A stretch of 64,000 bases of DNA from Ascoidea asiatica (Eukaryota; Ascomycota; Saccharomycetes; Ascoideales; Ascoideaceae): NCBI GenBank assembly GCA_001600695.1, contig BCKQ01000025.1:1-64000 (forward strand). The letters run 5' to 3'. Below are positions 38,896 to 48,377 of this stretch, piece after piece. Within the stretch, counting starts at the first letter, position 1. Every line of letters starts with the position of its first letter. The position numbers were made by a program, and so were the translations under genes. The notes below the pieces were generated by a model, which saw only the letters and a list, made by a program, of their open reading frames with translations, did not search any database and had not been told where the DNA came from.

Positions 38896-41800
38896 ATGGA
38901 TCATCTCACTGTATTTGGTGAAACTCCTATTAACTACGACGATAATCTCCCAGTGGAGGAACTTGTCATCTTACCCCAGGACTCTCCCAATGACATTAAC
39001 TTAACCAATATCAATTCAAAATCAAAATCAACAATTATAAATCAATCTGGAATTGATACTGAAGATGAAAACTTATTATATAAAGATCCTGAATTATATT
39101 TATCAAATCATTTAGCTTCTTATTCTACCATTTTTACACTTACAAATAATAATGAAAAAATTATTCAAAATGATGATGATTTAGAAATTTCACCACCTTC
39201 AAGTTCCAGAAGTATTAAAAGTAATTCAACTATTACTTCTCAGTTAGATGACGAACAAGAACATGAAGACATAGACTTAGATTTAGATTCATCTTCAATT
39301 TCAAATGAAAATTCAATTAAAAATTATCCTTTTGATGCTTTAAATTTAAAAATTATAAATAATTCATCTTCTTTATTATTAATTCCATTAAATTTATCAT
39401 CTAATTCATCATCATCTAATCCCTCATCAAACTCTTTAAAAAATTCATTAAAAATACTTAAAATTAATATTCCTGAAAAAATTATTTCAAATTGTTTAAT
39501 AATTAATCAAAATGTTAAAAAAAATTTAATTTTAATTGATTTTTTAACTGAAAATGGTATTTTCATTCAACTTAATTTTAATATCTTTACTCATTTCTCA
39601 TTCATTTCAAATAAAACCATCACCACCACAACTAGTAAACTTAATATGAAAAATTGGTGTAATGCTTCAATAATTTATAATTTTAATATAAGAAAACCAA
39701 ATTTTATTTATTCTTTGAATTTTAAAAATTTTATAATTTTTTTTAAAGATGGTGGTTTATTAAATTGTAAAAAAATTAAAAATTTTAAAATTAATTCAAT
39801 TTTATTTAATGATAATTCTTATTTTAATTTAACTTTTGGTAAAATTTTTAATTTTAATAAATCTTTAACTCCTAATTTAATCTCAAATTCAAATTCAAAT
39901 TCAAATTTAAATTCTAATAATTCTGTATTAGATTCAAACTATTCAATTAATTCAATCTTAGATTCTAAGATTATCAATAATCAATATCTTATAACAATTT
40001 CAATTAATAAATCTTTAAAAATTTGGCATTTACAATCAAATTCTTTAATTAAACAACAAATACTTTCAAATGATAATTCAAATACTAATAATAATAATTC
40101 AATAATTCCTTTAACTTTAAAATCAAATTTATTATCTTTAATTCCATCTCAAAAAAATCCAAATGAAATTTTTTATTTATTAACTTATTTACCAATTGGT
40201 AATGGTTTTTTAAAATTTTGGAAAATTATATTATCTGAAAAAAATCAAAATTGTGAATTGATTGATTTAGGTTCAAATTTTGAAATTATTCCAATTTTAC
40301 CTTCAAATTCATTATCAAATAATTCTAAAACTAATAATGATAATACTAGTACCACTACTACTGATAATAATAATTCAAATTGGTTTATTTCTGATTTTAA
40401 ATTAATTAATTCAAATTTCTTGAAAATTAATAAAAACTTATTTAATAATAAATTTAATGATGAAAATTTATTCTCTGTTTTCATACTTTGGAAAAGTAAT
40501 ATTTCAACAAATATTCAATTATTATCAATTGATATTTCAAATGGTAATAAATTTTGGTTTAATTCAAAAATTAATAATTATATCACCAATACTACTAATA
40601 ATAATTTTATCACTAATAATAATTTCTTAGATTCTGAATCATTTTCTGAATATTTCATAAATAAAATTTTTGATCAATCAATTTATCCAAATTTAATTAT
40701 TAAAATTGCATTACCAATTTTTGAAAAATTATTTAATTCAAATGAATCTTTAGATTCTTCAATTAATTCTAATTCTAATTCTAATTCCAATATTAATAAT
40801 TATTCAAAAAAGTTTCCAATTGATTTATCTTTAAGAGAAAGATCTTGTAAAATTTTAAATAAATTAATTATAAATTCAAATAATTATGAAAATGATTTAA
40901 AACTTCAATGGCAAAGATTTGATTCTTTATTAAATCAATTAATTAAAAAATCAAATGAACCTTTATCTTTATCTTTAATTCCAAATAATAATTTATTAAT
41001 TTTAAATAAAAATTTAAATTTCTCAAATTTTAAAATTTTATCAGATTTTCAAATTTTATATTTAAATTCAGACTTTCAAATCAATAATTCTAATCAATTA
41101 ATTTTAAATCCAAATTTCAATTCTTTCAAAAGAAAATTCTCTATTTCAAATTCAAATGATCATAATCAAGAAATTTTAAATTTTATTAATGTAATAAAAA
41201 TTTTTTCAAAATCATTACCTCAAATTGTTTTAAATAATCTTAAAAATCAACTTAATAATCATTCTTCAATAAATTCAATTTCTTTAAATGATCAAATGAA
41301 TGATATTTTTACTTCATGTCTTGCAGGACAAATTAATCTTGATTTATTAGAAGCTTTAAGTAATCAATTAAATAAAATCCCAAATGCTTTAAATATTATT
41401 GATTATCTTGTTGATTTACCTAATGAATTTGATTTCAATTCAATTTTCTTGAATTATGTTTCTAATTTTAATAAAGAGGAGTTTTTCAAAAATTCCTTAT
41501 TATCTCAATCTTTTAAAGATTTATTAATTATTCTTCAAAGTATTTATCTAAATATTATTCTTATGCTTTTAGTATTGAATTTCAACAATGATCAATCTGA
41601 AGTTTATTTTGAAAAATTATTATCATATTATAGTAATATTAATTTAGCTTTACTTTCAATGGACGTTAATTTTGATTTAATTTTCTCCGATGAAGATAAT
41701 GATGGTGATTTTGATTTATCTGGTTCAAATTCTTTAATAAAACCTATTGAAATAAAGAAAAATAATGTAAGTAATTTATCTTCGTCTTTATTCATTTTTG

Positions 41801-43020
41801 TTGTCAACAAACATTTAAAAATTAATTTAGCATTTAATAGTGACTTAAATATTACTCTCAAATATTTACTTTCCTATATTAATTCGAAATATTTTCTTTA
41901 TAGTATTTCCTCAACTCTATTATCATATTCACATGCTAATATACTAAGGAACAGATTTTATATATATTTTGATAATTCAGCCATCAGTGATTTATTAAAA
42001 GCTTTAACTCTTTTTCAAACTGGAGAAGTAAGCAGATCTTTTTCCTTATTTCAAAATAATGCTAGTAAAATTTTGGATTATAAAATAACCAGAAAGGATT
42101 TCTTATCAATTAAGGGCATTGAACATATAGATATTTTTTTCAACGAAAAAGAAATAATTGATGAAGATGATGAATTAGCAATTGATATTGAGGTTAAATC
42201 AAAATCTTTATCTTCATATTATTTCGACTTATCTCTTTTATTCTCCGATAAACATTATTTTTCAACTGCAATCAAATTTTCTAAATTATCATTAGATATC
42301 CTATTACAAGATGGAAATAAAAATGAAAATTTAATACAAAGAAATTATGAAAATATGTTTGTTATCTCTCTGGAACTATCAGATTTCGATGGGGCCTATA
42401 ATGCATTAATGAAAATAAAATCAGAACCAATTAAAGTTAAATGTTTGAAAAAATTCATCTCAAAATCATTTCATTCCTCCTCAGATGACATTAAAATGTT
42501 GGTACTGTACCCATTTCTTGGAACTGACGATACTGTTGATACAATATTATTTCAAGAAGCAAATTCCTTTGACTTTGTCAAAACTACAAGAGAAGAATAT
42601 TGGATAAATTTCAACAAAGCCTTGCGATATTTTAAAGTTCTTTATTCTTGGAGATTGAATCACAAAAATCCTAGGGGTGCTTGTGAAGCATTATACCATT
42701 TTATAAGCAAATATCACTACACTATTTCTGTTAACGGAGAAAATAGTAAGGCTCTTATAACTTCTAGTTCTTCAAAGAAGTTCAACAAAAAGCTGAAAGC
42801 CAGAAATTTAACAATATTTCAGCTATACAGTATAGTCTTAAATTTATTAAAGACATTCAAAAGTGAAGATGACAGGTGGATATTGAAACAGAATTTAGAA
42901 TATTTGTATAAAGATAAAAAACATGAGGATGAGTTTTTACTTCTAACTTTTAATGACTTAAGAGATGAGTTTAATTCATTTACTAAAACCATAGATGATA
43001 GCTTTTCGGTTGAGATATAA
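38896..43020 (+). CDS. NUP120: Nucleoporin Nup120 (Nup160 family)
   Basis: Scaffold subunit of the Y-shaped Nup84 complex of the nuclear pore. 1374 aa, longer than S. cerevisiae (1037) because of Asn/Ser-rich inserts in the N-terminal beta-propeller half (about 70-140, 330-400). The helical C-terminal half carries family features: an FQTGEVSRSFSLFQ region, the helix end SEPIKVKCLKKFISK, MLVLYPFLG, then EEYWINFNKALRYFKVLYSW with NPRGACEALYHFISKYH, equivalent to the Nup120/Nup160 'YYKVLY...RGAA' block, and a C-terminal LTIFQLYSIVLNLLKTF. ATG at 38896 is the first in frame and the N-terminus is of normal complexity. Divergent from the snoRNA host. Confidence 0.9.
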   Translation: MDHLTVFGETPINYDDNLPVEELVILPQDSPNDINLTNINSKSKSTIINQSGIDTEDENLLYKDPELYLSNHLASYSTIFTLTNNNEKIIQNDDDLEISPPSSSRSIKSNSTITSQLDDEQEHEDIDLDLDSSSISNENSIKNYPFDALNLKIINNSSSLLLIPLNLSSNSSSSNPSSNSLKNSLKILKINIPEKIISNCLIINQNVKKNLILIDFLTENGIFIQLNFNIFTHFSFISNKTITTTTSKLNMKNWCNASIIYNFNIRKPNFIYSLNFKNFIIFFKDGGLLNCKKIKNFKINSILFNDNSYFNLTFGKIFNFNKSLTPNLISNSNSNSNLNSNNSVLDSNYSINSILDSKIINNQYLITISINKSLKIWHLQSNSLIKQQILSNDNSNTNNNNSIIPLTLKSNLLSLIPSQKNPNEIFYLLTYLPIGNGFLKFWKIILSEKNQNCELIDLGSNFEIIPILPSNSLSNNSKTNNDNTSTTTTDNNNSNWFISDFKLINSNFLKINKNLFNNKFNDENLFSVFILWKSNISTNIQLLSIDISNGNKFWFNSKINNYITNTTNNNFITNNNFLDSESFSEYFINKIFDQSIYPNLIIKIALPIFEKLFNSNESLDSSINSNSNSNSNINNYSKKFPIDLSLRERSCKILNKLIINSNNYENDLKLQWQRFDSLLNQLIKKSNEPLSLSLIPNNNLLILNKNLNFSNFKILSDFQILYLNSDFQINNSNQLILNPNFNSFKRKFSISNSNDHNQEILNFINVIKIFSKSLPQIVLNNLKNQLNNHSSINSISLNDQMNDIFTSCLAGQINLDLLEALSNQLNKIPNALNIIDYLVDLPNEFDFNSIFLNYVSNFNKEEFFKNSLLSQSFKDLLIILQSIYLNIILMLLVLNFNNDQSEVYFEKLLSYYSNINLALLSMDVNFDLIFSDEDNDGDFDLSGSNSLIKPIEIKKNNVSNLSSSLFIFVVNKHLKINLAFNSDLNITLKYLLSYINSKYFLYSISSTLLSYSHANILRNRFYIYFDNSAISDLLKALTLFQTGEVSRSFSLFQNNASKILDYKITRKDFLSIKGIEHIDIFFNEKEIIDEDDELAIDIEVKSKSLSSYYFDLSLLFSDKHYFSTAIKFSKLSLDILLQDGNKNENLIQRNYENMFVISLELSDFDGAYNALMKIKSEPIKVKCLKKFISKSFHSSSDDIKMLVLYPFLGTDDTVDTILFQEANSFDFVKTTREEYWINFNKALRYFKVLYSWRLNHKNPRGACEALYHFISKYHYTISVNGENSKALITSSSSKKFNKKLKARNLTIFQLYSIVLNLLKTFKSEDDRWILKQNLEYLYKDKKHEDEFLLLTFNDLRDEFNSFTKTIDDSFSVEI

Positions 43021-43392
43021 AGTGTAGAAAGTATTATATAATTTTATTCAAATAAATAAATTCAGTTTGCATCGGTAAATAGATAAAAAAATTTAAACAA
43101 GTAATTTACACTATTTCTACAGTTGAAACCACGAGATTATTCATAAAAAACATATAATTATATATATATAGCGCATAAAAACAAGAAAAAATGTAAGAGT
43201 TAATTATGAAAAAAGTCAACGAAGTTAACAGCAAAAACCTTTACAATAAAAATGCATACCAAAGACTGGTAATATAGTCAAAACTAGATGGAGGGAAAAA
43301 AAATTACAACTTTTCCTACATGAGAAGATTGAGGACATACTTTTTTTTTAATAAATTAACGAATATAGAATTAAAACCTATGATAATTGTAT
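43021..43392. other. Convergent intergenic region
   Basis: 3' flanks of NUP120 and the complex I gene; nothing else is seen. Confidence 0.5.
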
Positions 43393-45579
43393 TTATGCGA
43401 AACCAAACTGTGGAGTTTCAGCTGTTATTTTTTCATTTTTAGCACCAAAATTCTGAATACATTTGGCCATAGTTGGAGAAGATCTTGAAATAACATCAGT
43501 GAAATAGAAATTTTCAATTGGATTTTTCAATGGAAGACCAATTATTCCCTGTGATAATGATTTTGAAAGATAATCGAAACTTGTAGAAGCCAATTCACTA
43601 GAAACTGGCTCGATAATTTCATGTCTAACAAGATGTGGAGCTACTTCTTCTAATCTTGCTCTAATTGCAAATATATCATCATATGGTAATGAAGCTCCCA
43701 AATAATCAGATAATGCTCTTATAATTTTCCAATCTTCTCTTGCAACACCTGGTGCATTAGTAGCAGCTCTTGTTACCTGTACTCTTCCTTCTGTGTTAAC
43801 AAAAGTAGCATTTTTTTCAGTATAAGCAGATCCGGGCAAAATAACATCGGCCAATGAAGCACCAATATCACCATGATGACCCTGGTAAATAACAAAGGCA
43901 TCTTTTGGAATATCAGAAGGTTTAACATCATCTGCACCTAATAAATATATAATTTTTGGAACTGTTTTTGAAATTTCTTTTGAAGCTGGAGCAAATCCAA
44001 TATCTAAAGCACCAACTCTTGAAGCTTCATGATGTAATATATTAAAACCATTCCATTCTGGGGTATTAAAAGTAGATGCGTGATCTTTAGAGAATTTAGA
44101 GACTAATTCAAAAACTGATGCAGCATCAGCTGAATCACTCACACTAGAACCAACAATAATCATTGGTTTTTTAGCAGATGCAAGTTTTTTACCATATTCA
44201 CCTTCTAAAGCACCTTTTAAGGCATTTGCATTATCACCTAAATAATTTAAGTCAAATGTAGAATCAAATTTTTCACCAACTGAAGCAACTTCTAAATCTG
44301 ATCTTAACCAAATTTTTCTTATTCTAGCATTAAGAACAGCAGCTTCATGTCTTGGATTAGTACCAACCAATAATATTTGGTCAGCATCTTCAATACCATC
44401 AATAGTTGAATTAAAAATATAATTTGATCTAATATCAGAACCTTGAGTTGGAGGTAAAGAACCATTAGGGGTATCAATTGCTAAATTTTCTGAGCCTAAT
44501 TTATTAGTTAAATCTTTTAAAGCAACCATTGATTCAACATCAGCTAAAGCACCAGAAATTGATTTAAATTCATTGCCTTCAGGCTTAAGTTGATTAATAG
44601 CAGATACAACTGTAGATAAAGCTTCATCCCAAGTTGCTATTTCAAATTTATTACCATTTTTAATCAATGGAGTTGTTAATCTTTGAGTTTTTAAACCATC
44701 ACAAGCAAATCTTGTTTTATCAGAAATCCATTCTTCATTTATATCATCATTTAATCTTGGTAAAACTCTCATAACTTCAATACCTCTTGTATCTACTCTA
44801 ATATTAGAACCTAAAGCATCTAAAACATCAATAGTTTCAGTTCTTTTTAATTCCCAAGGTCTTGCTTTAAAAGCATATGGTTTTGAAGTTAAAGCTCCAA
44901 CAGGACATAAATCAATAATATTACCAGATAATTCTGAATTTAAATTTCTTTGAACATAAGTACCAATTTGCATATCATTACCACGACCAGCACTACCGAA
45001 TTCAGGAGCACCAGCGATATCATTTAAAAATCTTACACATCTTGTACAATGAATACATCTATTCATTGAGGTTTTAACTAAAGGACCAATAGCTTTATTT
45101 TCAACAGATCTTTTACCTTCAAGTTCATTAAATCTACCTCTATCAGAGCCATATCTTAAAGATTGTTCTTGTAAATCACATTCACCACCTTGATCACAAA
45201 TTGGGCAATCTAAAGGATGATTTTGTAATAACATTTCAGTTACACCTTCTCTTGAATGTTTAATTTTTTCAGAATCTGTATGAACTACCATTCCATCTCT
45301 TACAGGAAAAGCACAAGAAGCTATCAATTTAGGAGCTCTTTCAACTTCAACTAAACACATTCTACAATTACCTGCTATTGCTAATTTTTCATGATAACAA
45401 TAACGTGGAACTGCAACACCTGCTTTATCACAAGCCTGAATAATCGAAGAACCATTTTCAATTTGAACAGTTACACCATCTACAGTTACAGAAACTTCAC
45501 CTTTGCGAATTATAGAAGAAGAAAACTGTCTTTTGAATGAGCTTCTTGAAACAGCCTTTAATATAGATCGAGAAAGCAT
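43393..45579 (-). CDS. Complex I 75-kDa subunit (NDUFS1/NUAM), mitochondrial precursor
   Basis: Largest peripheral-arm subunit of NADH:ubiquinone oxidoreductase, carrying Fe-S clusters. 728 aa. A Ser/Arg-rich presequence (1-25) is followed by the ferredoxin domain with N1b ligands C61, C72, C75, C89 (CYHEKLAIAGNCRMCLVEVE); N5 ligands H121, C125, C128, C134 (HPLDCPICDQGGECDLQEQS); N4 ligands C175, C178, C181, C225 (RCIHCTRC, IIDLCPVGAL); then the molybdopterin-oxidoreductase-like domain (QILLVGTNPRHEAAVLNARI, GDIGASLADVILPGSAYTEK). All ligands are present. I found no in-frame CTG codon. CCAAT-type boxes and a CACGTG site lie upstream. Confidence 0.97.
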   Translation of the reverse strand: MLSRSILKAVSRSSFKRQFSSSIIRKGEVSVTVDGVTVQIENGSSIIQACDKAGVAVPRYCYHEKLAIAGNCRMCLVEVERAPKLIASCAFPVRDGMVVHTDSEKIKHSREGVTEMLLQNHPLDCPICDQGGECDLQEQSLRYGSDRGRFNELEGKRSVENKAIGPLVKTSMNRCIHCTRCVRFLNDIAGAPEFGSAGRGNDMQIGTYVQRNLNSELSGNIIDLCPVGALTSKPYAFKARPWELKRTETIDVLDALGSNIRVDTRGIEVMRVLPRLNDDINEEWISDKTRFACDGLKTQRLTTPLIKNGNKFEIATWDEALSTVVSAINQLKPEGNEFKSISGALADVESMVALKDLTNKLGSENLAIDTPNGSLPPTQGSDIRSNYIFNSTIDGIEDADQILLVGTNPRHEAAVLNARIRKIWLRSDLEVASVGEKFDSTFDLNYLGDNANALKGALEGEYGKKLASAKKPMIIVGSSVSDSADAASVFELVSKFSKDHASTFNTPEWNGFNILHHEASRVGALDIGFAPASKEISKTVPKIIYLLGADDVKPSDIPKDAFVIYQGHHGDIGASLADVILPGSAYTEKNATFVNTEGRVQVTRAATNAPGVAREDWKIIRALSDYLGASLPYDDIFAIRARLEEVAPHLVRHEIIEPVSSELASTSFDYLSKSLSQGIIGLPLKNPIENFYFTDVISRSSPTMAKCIQNFGAKNEKITAETPQFGFA

Positions 45580-46746
45580 TTTATTTCAAATATTATTATT
45601 ATTATTTTTTTTTTTTTTCTTCGTCTCACAAGGAATCGAATAATAACCAAGTTGATATATAACTATAATAATTTTTCTAGAATATTATACACCAATGTCA
45701 ATTCAACCTGCTTAATAATTGTTTAAACAATTCCACAATGATCCTCTGATGGTTATTTTCTTTGATAATCGATGAAACACTGTTCAATCATTAGACAGTT
45801 CTTCAATTCTTCCAGCTCTTTCACTTTCTCAATCACTTTCCAGTGCATCTATGAATGTTATTTGCTTCATCCGCTCCCAGAAATGTAAGCAGTAAAAAAG
45901 ACCATTTTGATTGGAGAACTCTCGCGGCTATCAGACCCTCTTACTTTGGGGTCTATCTGCACTAAACCCCCTTCAACAATTTTTATCAAATCTCTTTTTA
46001 AACCCTACTTTCGGGAGCTATATCAAAACACGTGATTTAGAGGTCTGAAACAAAGTGTTTCACATATATGCAATCCATATAATTGGTCTCTTTACCATAA
46101 AATAAAGAGTAAAAATTGGAAGAAAAAAAGAAATAAAAATTAAAATCAGCTTGAAAATAGTAGTTAAAAATGGAATTATAATGAGAAATCAAAAGATTTA
46201 TGAAATGAGATAAGAAAAAAAAGATAAAAAAGGAATATTAATGAAGACTTTTCGTAACGGGATTGGTTAGCTATTTTTTTATGTTTATAATTTTTGGATT
46301 TCCTCTTGTTTACTATAGATAATAGAACGTGTATTAGTGGCTTAATCCTAAATTTATATGAACTCAGATAAATCCTGATAAGAGAGACATAGTTAAGAAT
46401 TTTCAAGATACTTTTATTGTTTTAACCAAAAAAACCCTTCAATTCAAAATATTTACAAAATGATAAGTATTATGAAGGTGAATATTTTAAACTCTAACTG
46501 AATTTATAGAAGAAATTCACTTAAATCTTCATTACTCAAGTATACTCTTACATGTGTTATATTCTTCGATAAAATTGAAATTTTTTATAATTATGTCCTT
46601 AAATAAACATAGATGAGAAAATAAATCTAAAAACAAGAAAAACACTATGAAAAAATGGGTTGAAAAAAAATAGGTTATTCAAATTCGAGTTCAACTTGAA
46701 ATGTCATTTTTATATAATTACATGATTGAAATATTACTTTTTGTTT
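45580..46746. promoter_or_regulatory. Promoter of the 75-kDa subunit gene and aquaporin 3' flank
   Basis: 1.17 kb with no supported gene. ATTGG (reverse CCAAT, Hap-type) at 45910-45914 and in AATTGGTC near 46081, and CACGTG at 46029-46034 (Cbf1-type), are plausible elements for a respiratory gene. A 76-codon minus-strand ORF at 46176-46406 is not recognisable. Confidence 0.4.
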
Positions 46747-47826
46747 TTATTGATATTCAGGATCATTTGAAGCTTTTTCACTTGAATTTTTTTTACCAAA
46801 CAAGAATGCTAAACCAAAATATGGTTTATTTAATGGACTTTCTTTACCTTGGTAAATAAATAAATCATAAATAAATCCACCTAAAAGACATCCAACAATT
46901 GGAGCAATAACTGGAACCCATGAATAACTATGATAAGCCGTAAACATATCAGAACCATAGCCCAAGGAAACTGCAGCAACTCTTGGAGCAAAATCTCTTG
47001 CCATATTTAAAGCATACCTTGTTTGATAACCAAAACACGAACCTACTGCAAAAATTAGAACGAATAAACCAATTGGAAACCAATTTCCAGCAGGAGAATT
47101 ATATGGATCAGTCAAACTAAAAATACCAATTTCTAATAAAGCACTTGCAACTAATTCACTTACAAATTGTTCTTTAATTGAAATGAAGTCGACAGGAAAT
47201 GTACAAAATACACCCGCAGAAGCAGTATCACCGAATACATTTCTATTTTGTCTACCACCTTCAAAATTATCAAAAGATCCAATATAAGTACCATAAACAA
47301 GATAAGCACCAATCATACCACCTAATAATTGAGAAAATATATAACCAGGAACTTTTTTCCAAGGAAATTCTCTATAAACTGCAGCAGAAATAGTTACAGC
47401 AGGATTTAAATGACCACCAGATATACCACCAGAACAATGAAAACCTAACATTACAGCAGCTGCCCAAGCTAAAACACCTGTAGTATAATTACCTGCAGAA
47501 TTCGATGATAATTTAATTTGAGCTGCAACACCATCACCATACATAACTAAAACCATTGTACCAATGAACTCTGCAAAAGGCTCTCTTAATGAATGTCTAA
47601 ATTCACTCCATTTATTATTAAATTCTACTGATGACTCTTGTTCATCTTTTATATCATTATTACTTGGATATTCTAAACCTGATGAAGGATTTCTAGCTTC
47701 TCCAAAATGTTTACTTCTATGTTTATTCAAATGAGATTTTTCTTTTGAATTATATTCAGAATTTGATAGAATTACCACTGGATCATCCATATAATTTGAT
47801 AAAGAATCATTATTCATTTCTTCCAT
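46747..47826 (-). CDS. Aquaglyceroporin (MIP family)
   Basis: Glycerol/water channel of the plasma membrane. 359 aa with a cytosolic N-terminus of about 80 residues and six TM helices. First NPA loop intact: SGGISGGHLNPAVTI (N141-P142-A143). The second is altered: YALNMARDFAPR, NMA at 274-276 instead of NPA, with the filter Arg277 and Asp278, the Asp marking the glycerol-conducting subfamily. Yeast Fps1 also departs from NPA (NPS/NLA), but its long regulatory extensions are absent here. TM6 (VIAPIVGCLLGGFIYDLFIY) and a short tail follow. ATG at 47826. Confidence 0.94.
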   Translation of the reverse strand: MEEMNNDSLSNYMDDPVVILSNSEYNSKEKSHLNKHRSKHFGEARNPSSGLEYPSNNDIKDEQESSVEFNNKWSEFRHSLREPFAEFIGTMVLVMYGDGVAAQIKLSSNSAGNYTTGVLAWAAAVMLGFHCSGGISGGHLNPAVTISAAVYREFPWKKVPGYIFSQLLGGMIGAYLVYGTYIGSFDNFEGGRQNRNVFGDTASAGVFCTFPVDFISIKEQFVSELVASALLEIGIFSLTDPYNSPAGNWFPIGLFVLIFAVGSCFGYQTRYALNMARDFAPRVAAVSLGYGSDMFTAYHSYSWVPVIAPIVGCLLGGFIYDLFIYQGKESPLNKPYFGLAFLFGKKNSSEKASNDPEYQ

Positions 47827-48377
47827 TTTTTCAAAGTTTTTTTTAAATTAATTTTTGATCTATTAATTTAGCCATTTTTAAAAGAAAAAATTAAAAAAAT
47901 GAATAGAAGAATGAATTGTGAAAAAATTGAAGCATTATTCTTCATTTATAAAAGTATCAAACAATTTTATTAATTTTAACATTACGAATCAATAAATAAT
48001 TTAATAGAATTTAATAAAGTGGTAGTTTTGTAAGAAAAGCAGTATATTTATATATCTATCTTTATTTTAGAGATATAAAACCCTGAAAATTTAGGAAAAA
48101 AAAATGAAAAATCTGGATATGTCAGTAAATGCATGTCATACCTTGTAAAACATAAAAACACCTCTTTCTACAGTACAAAAGTGGAAATGAGAGGAGGAGT
48201 CTCTTTTACCAGGATACTGCTTACAAATGAATTTTTCTCAAACTTTCTTACAAAAACTGGTAATAATAATAATTAAAATTTACGATATAAATTATAATAA
48301 TGGTATCATTTTAAACAACAACAGGCGCAAAAGAAGTTGTATTAAGTTCATCAGCATTTATTTAATGTGCAAAAGAT
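47827..48377. other. Aquaporin promoter and BBC1 3' flank
   Basis: No gene is seen. AT-rich, with a patch of mixed composition at 48100-48250. Confidence 0.4.

Noticed and set aside
46176..46406. 76-codon minus-strand ORF between aquaporin and the complex I gene
   Set aside because: No recognisable domain or orthologue-like block.
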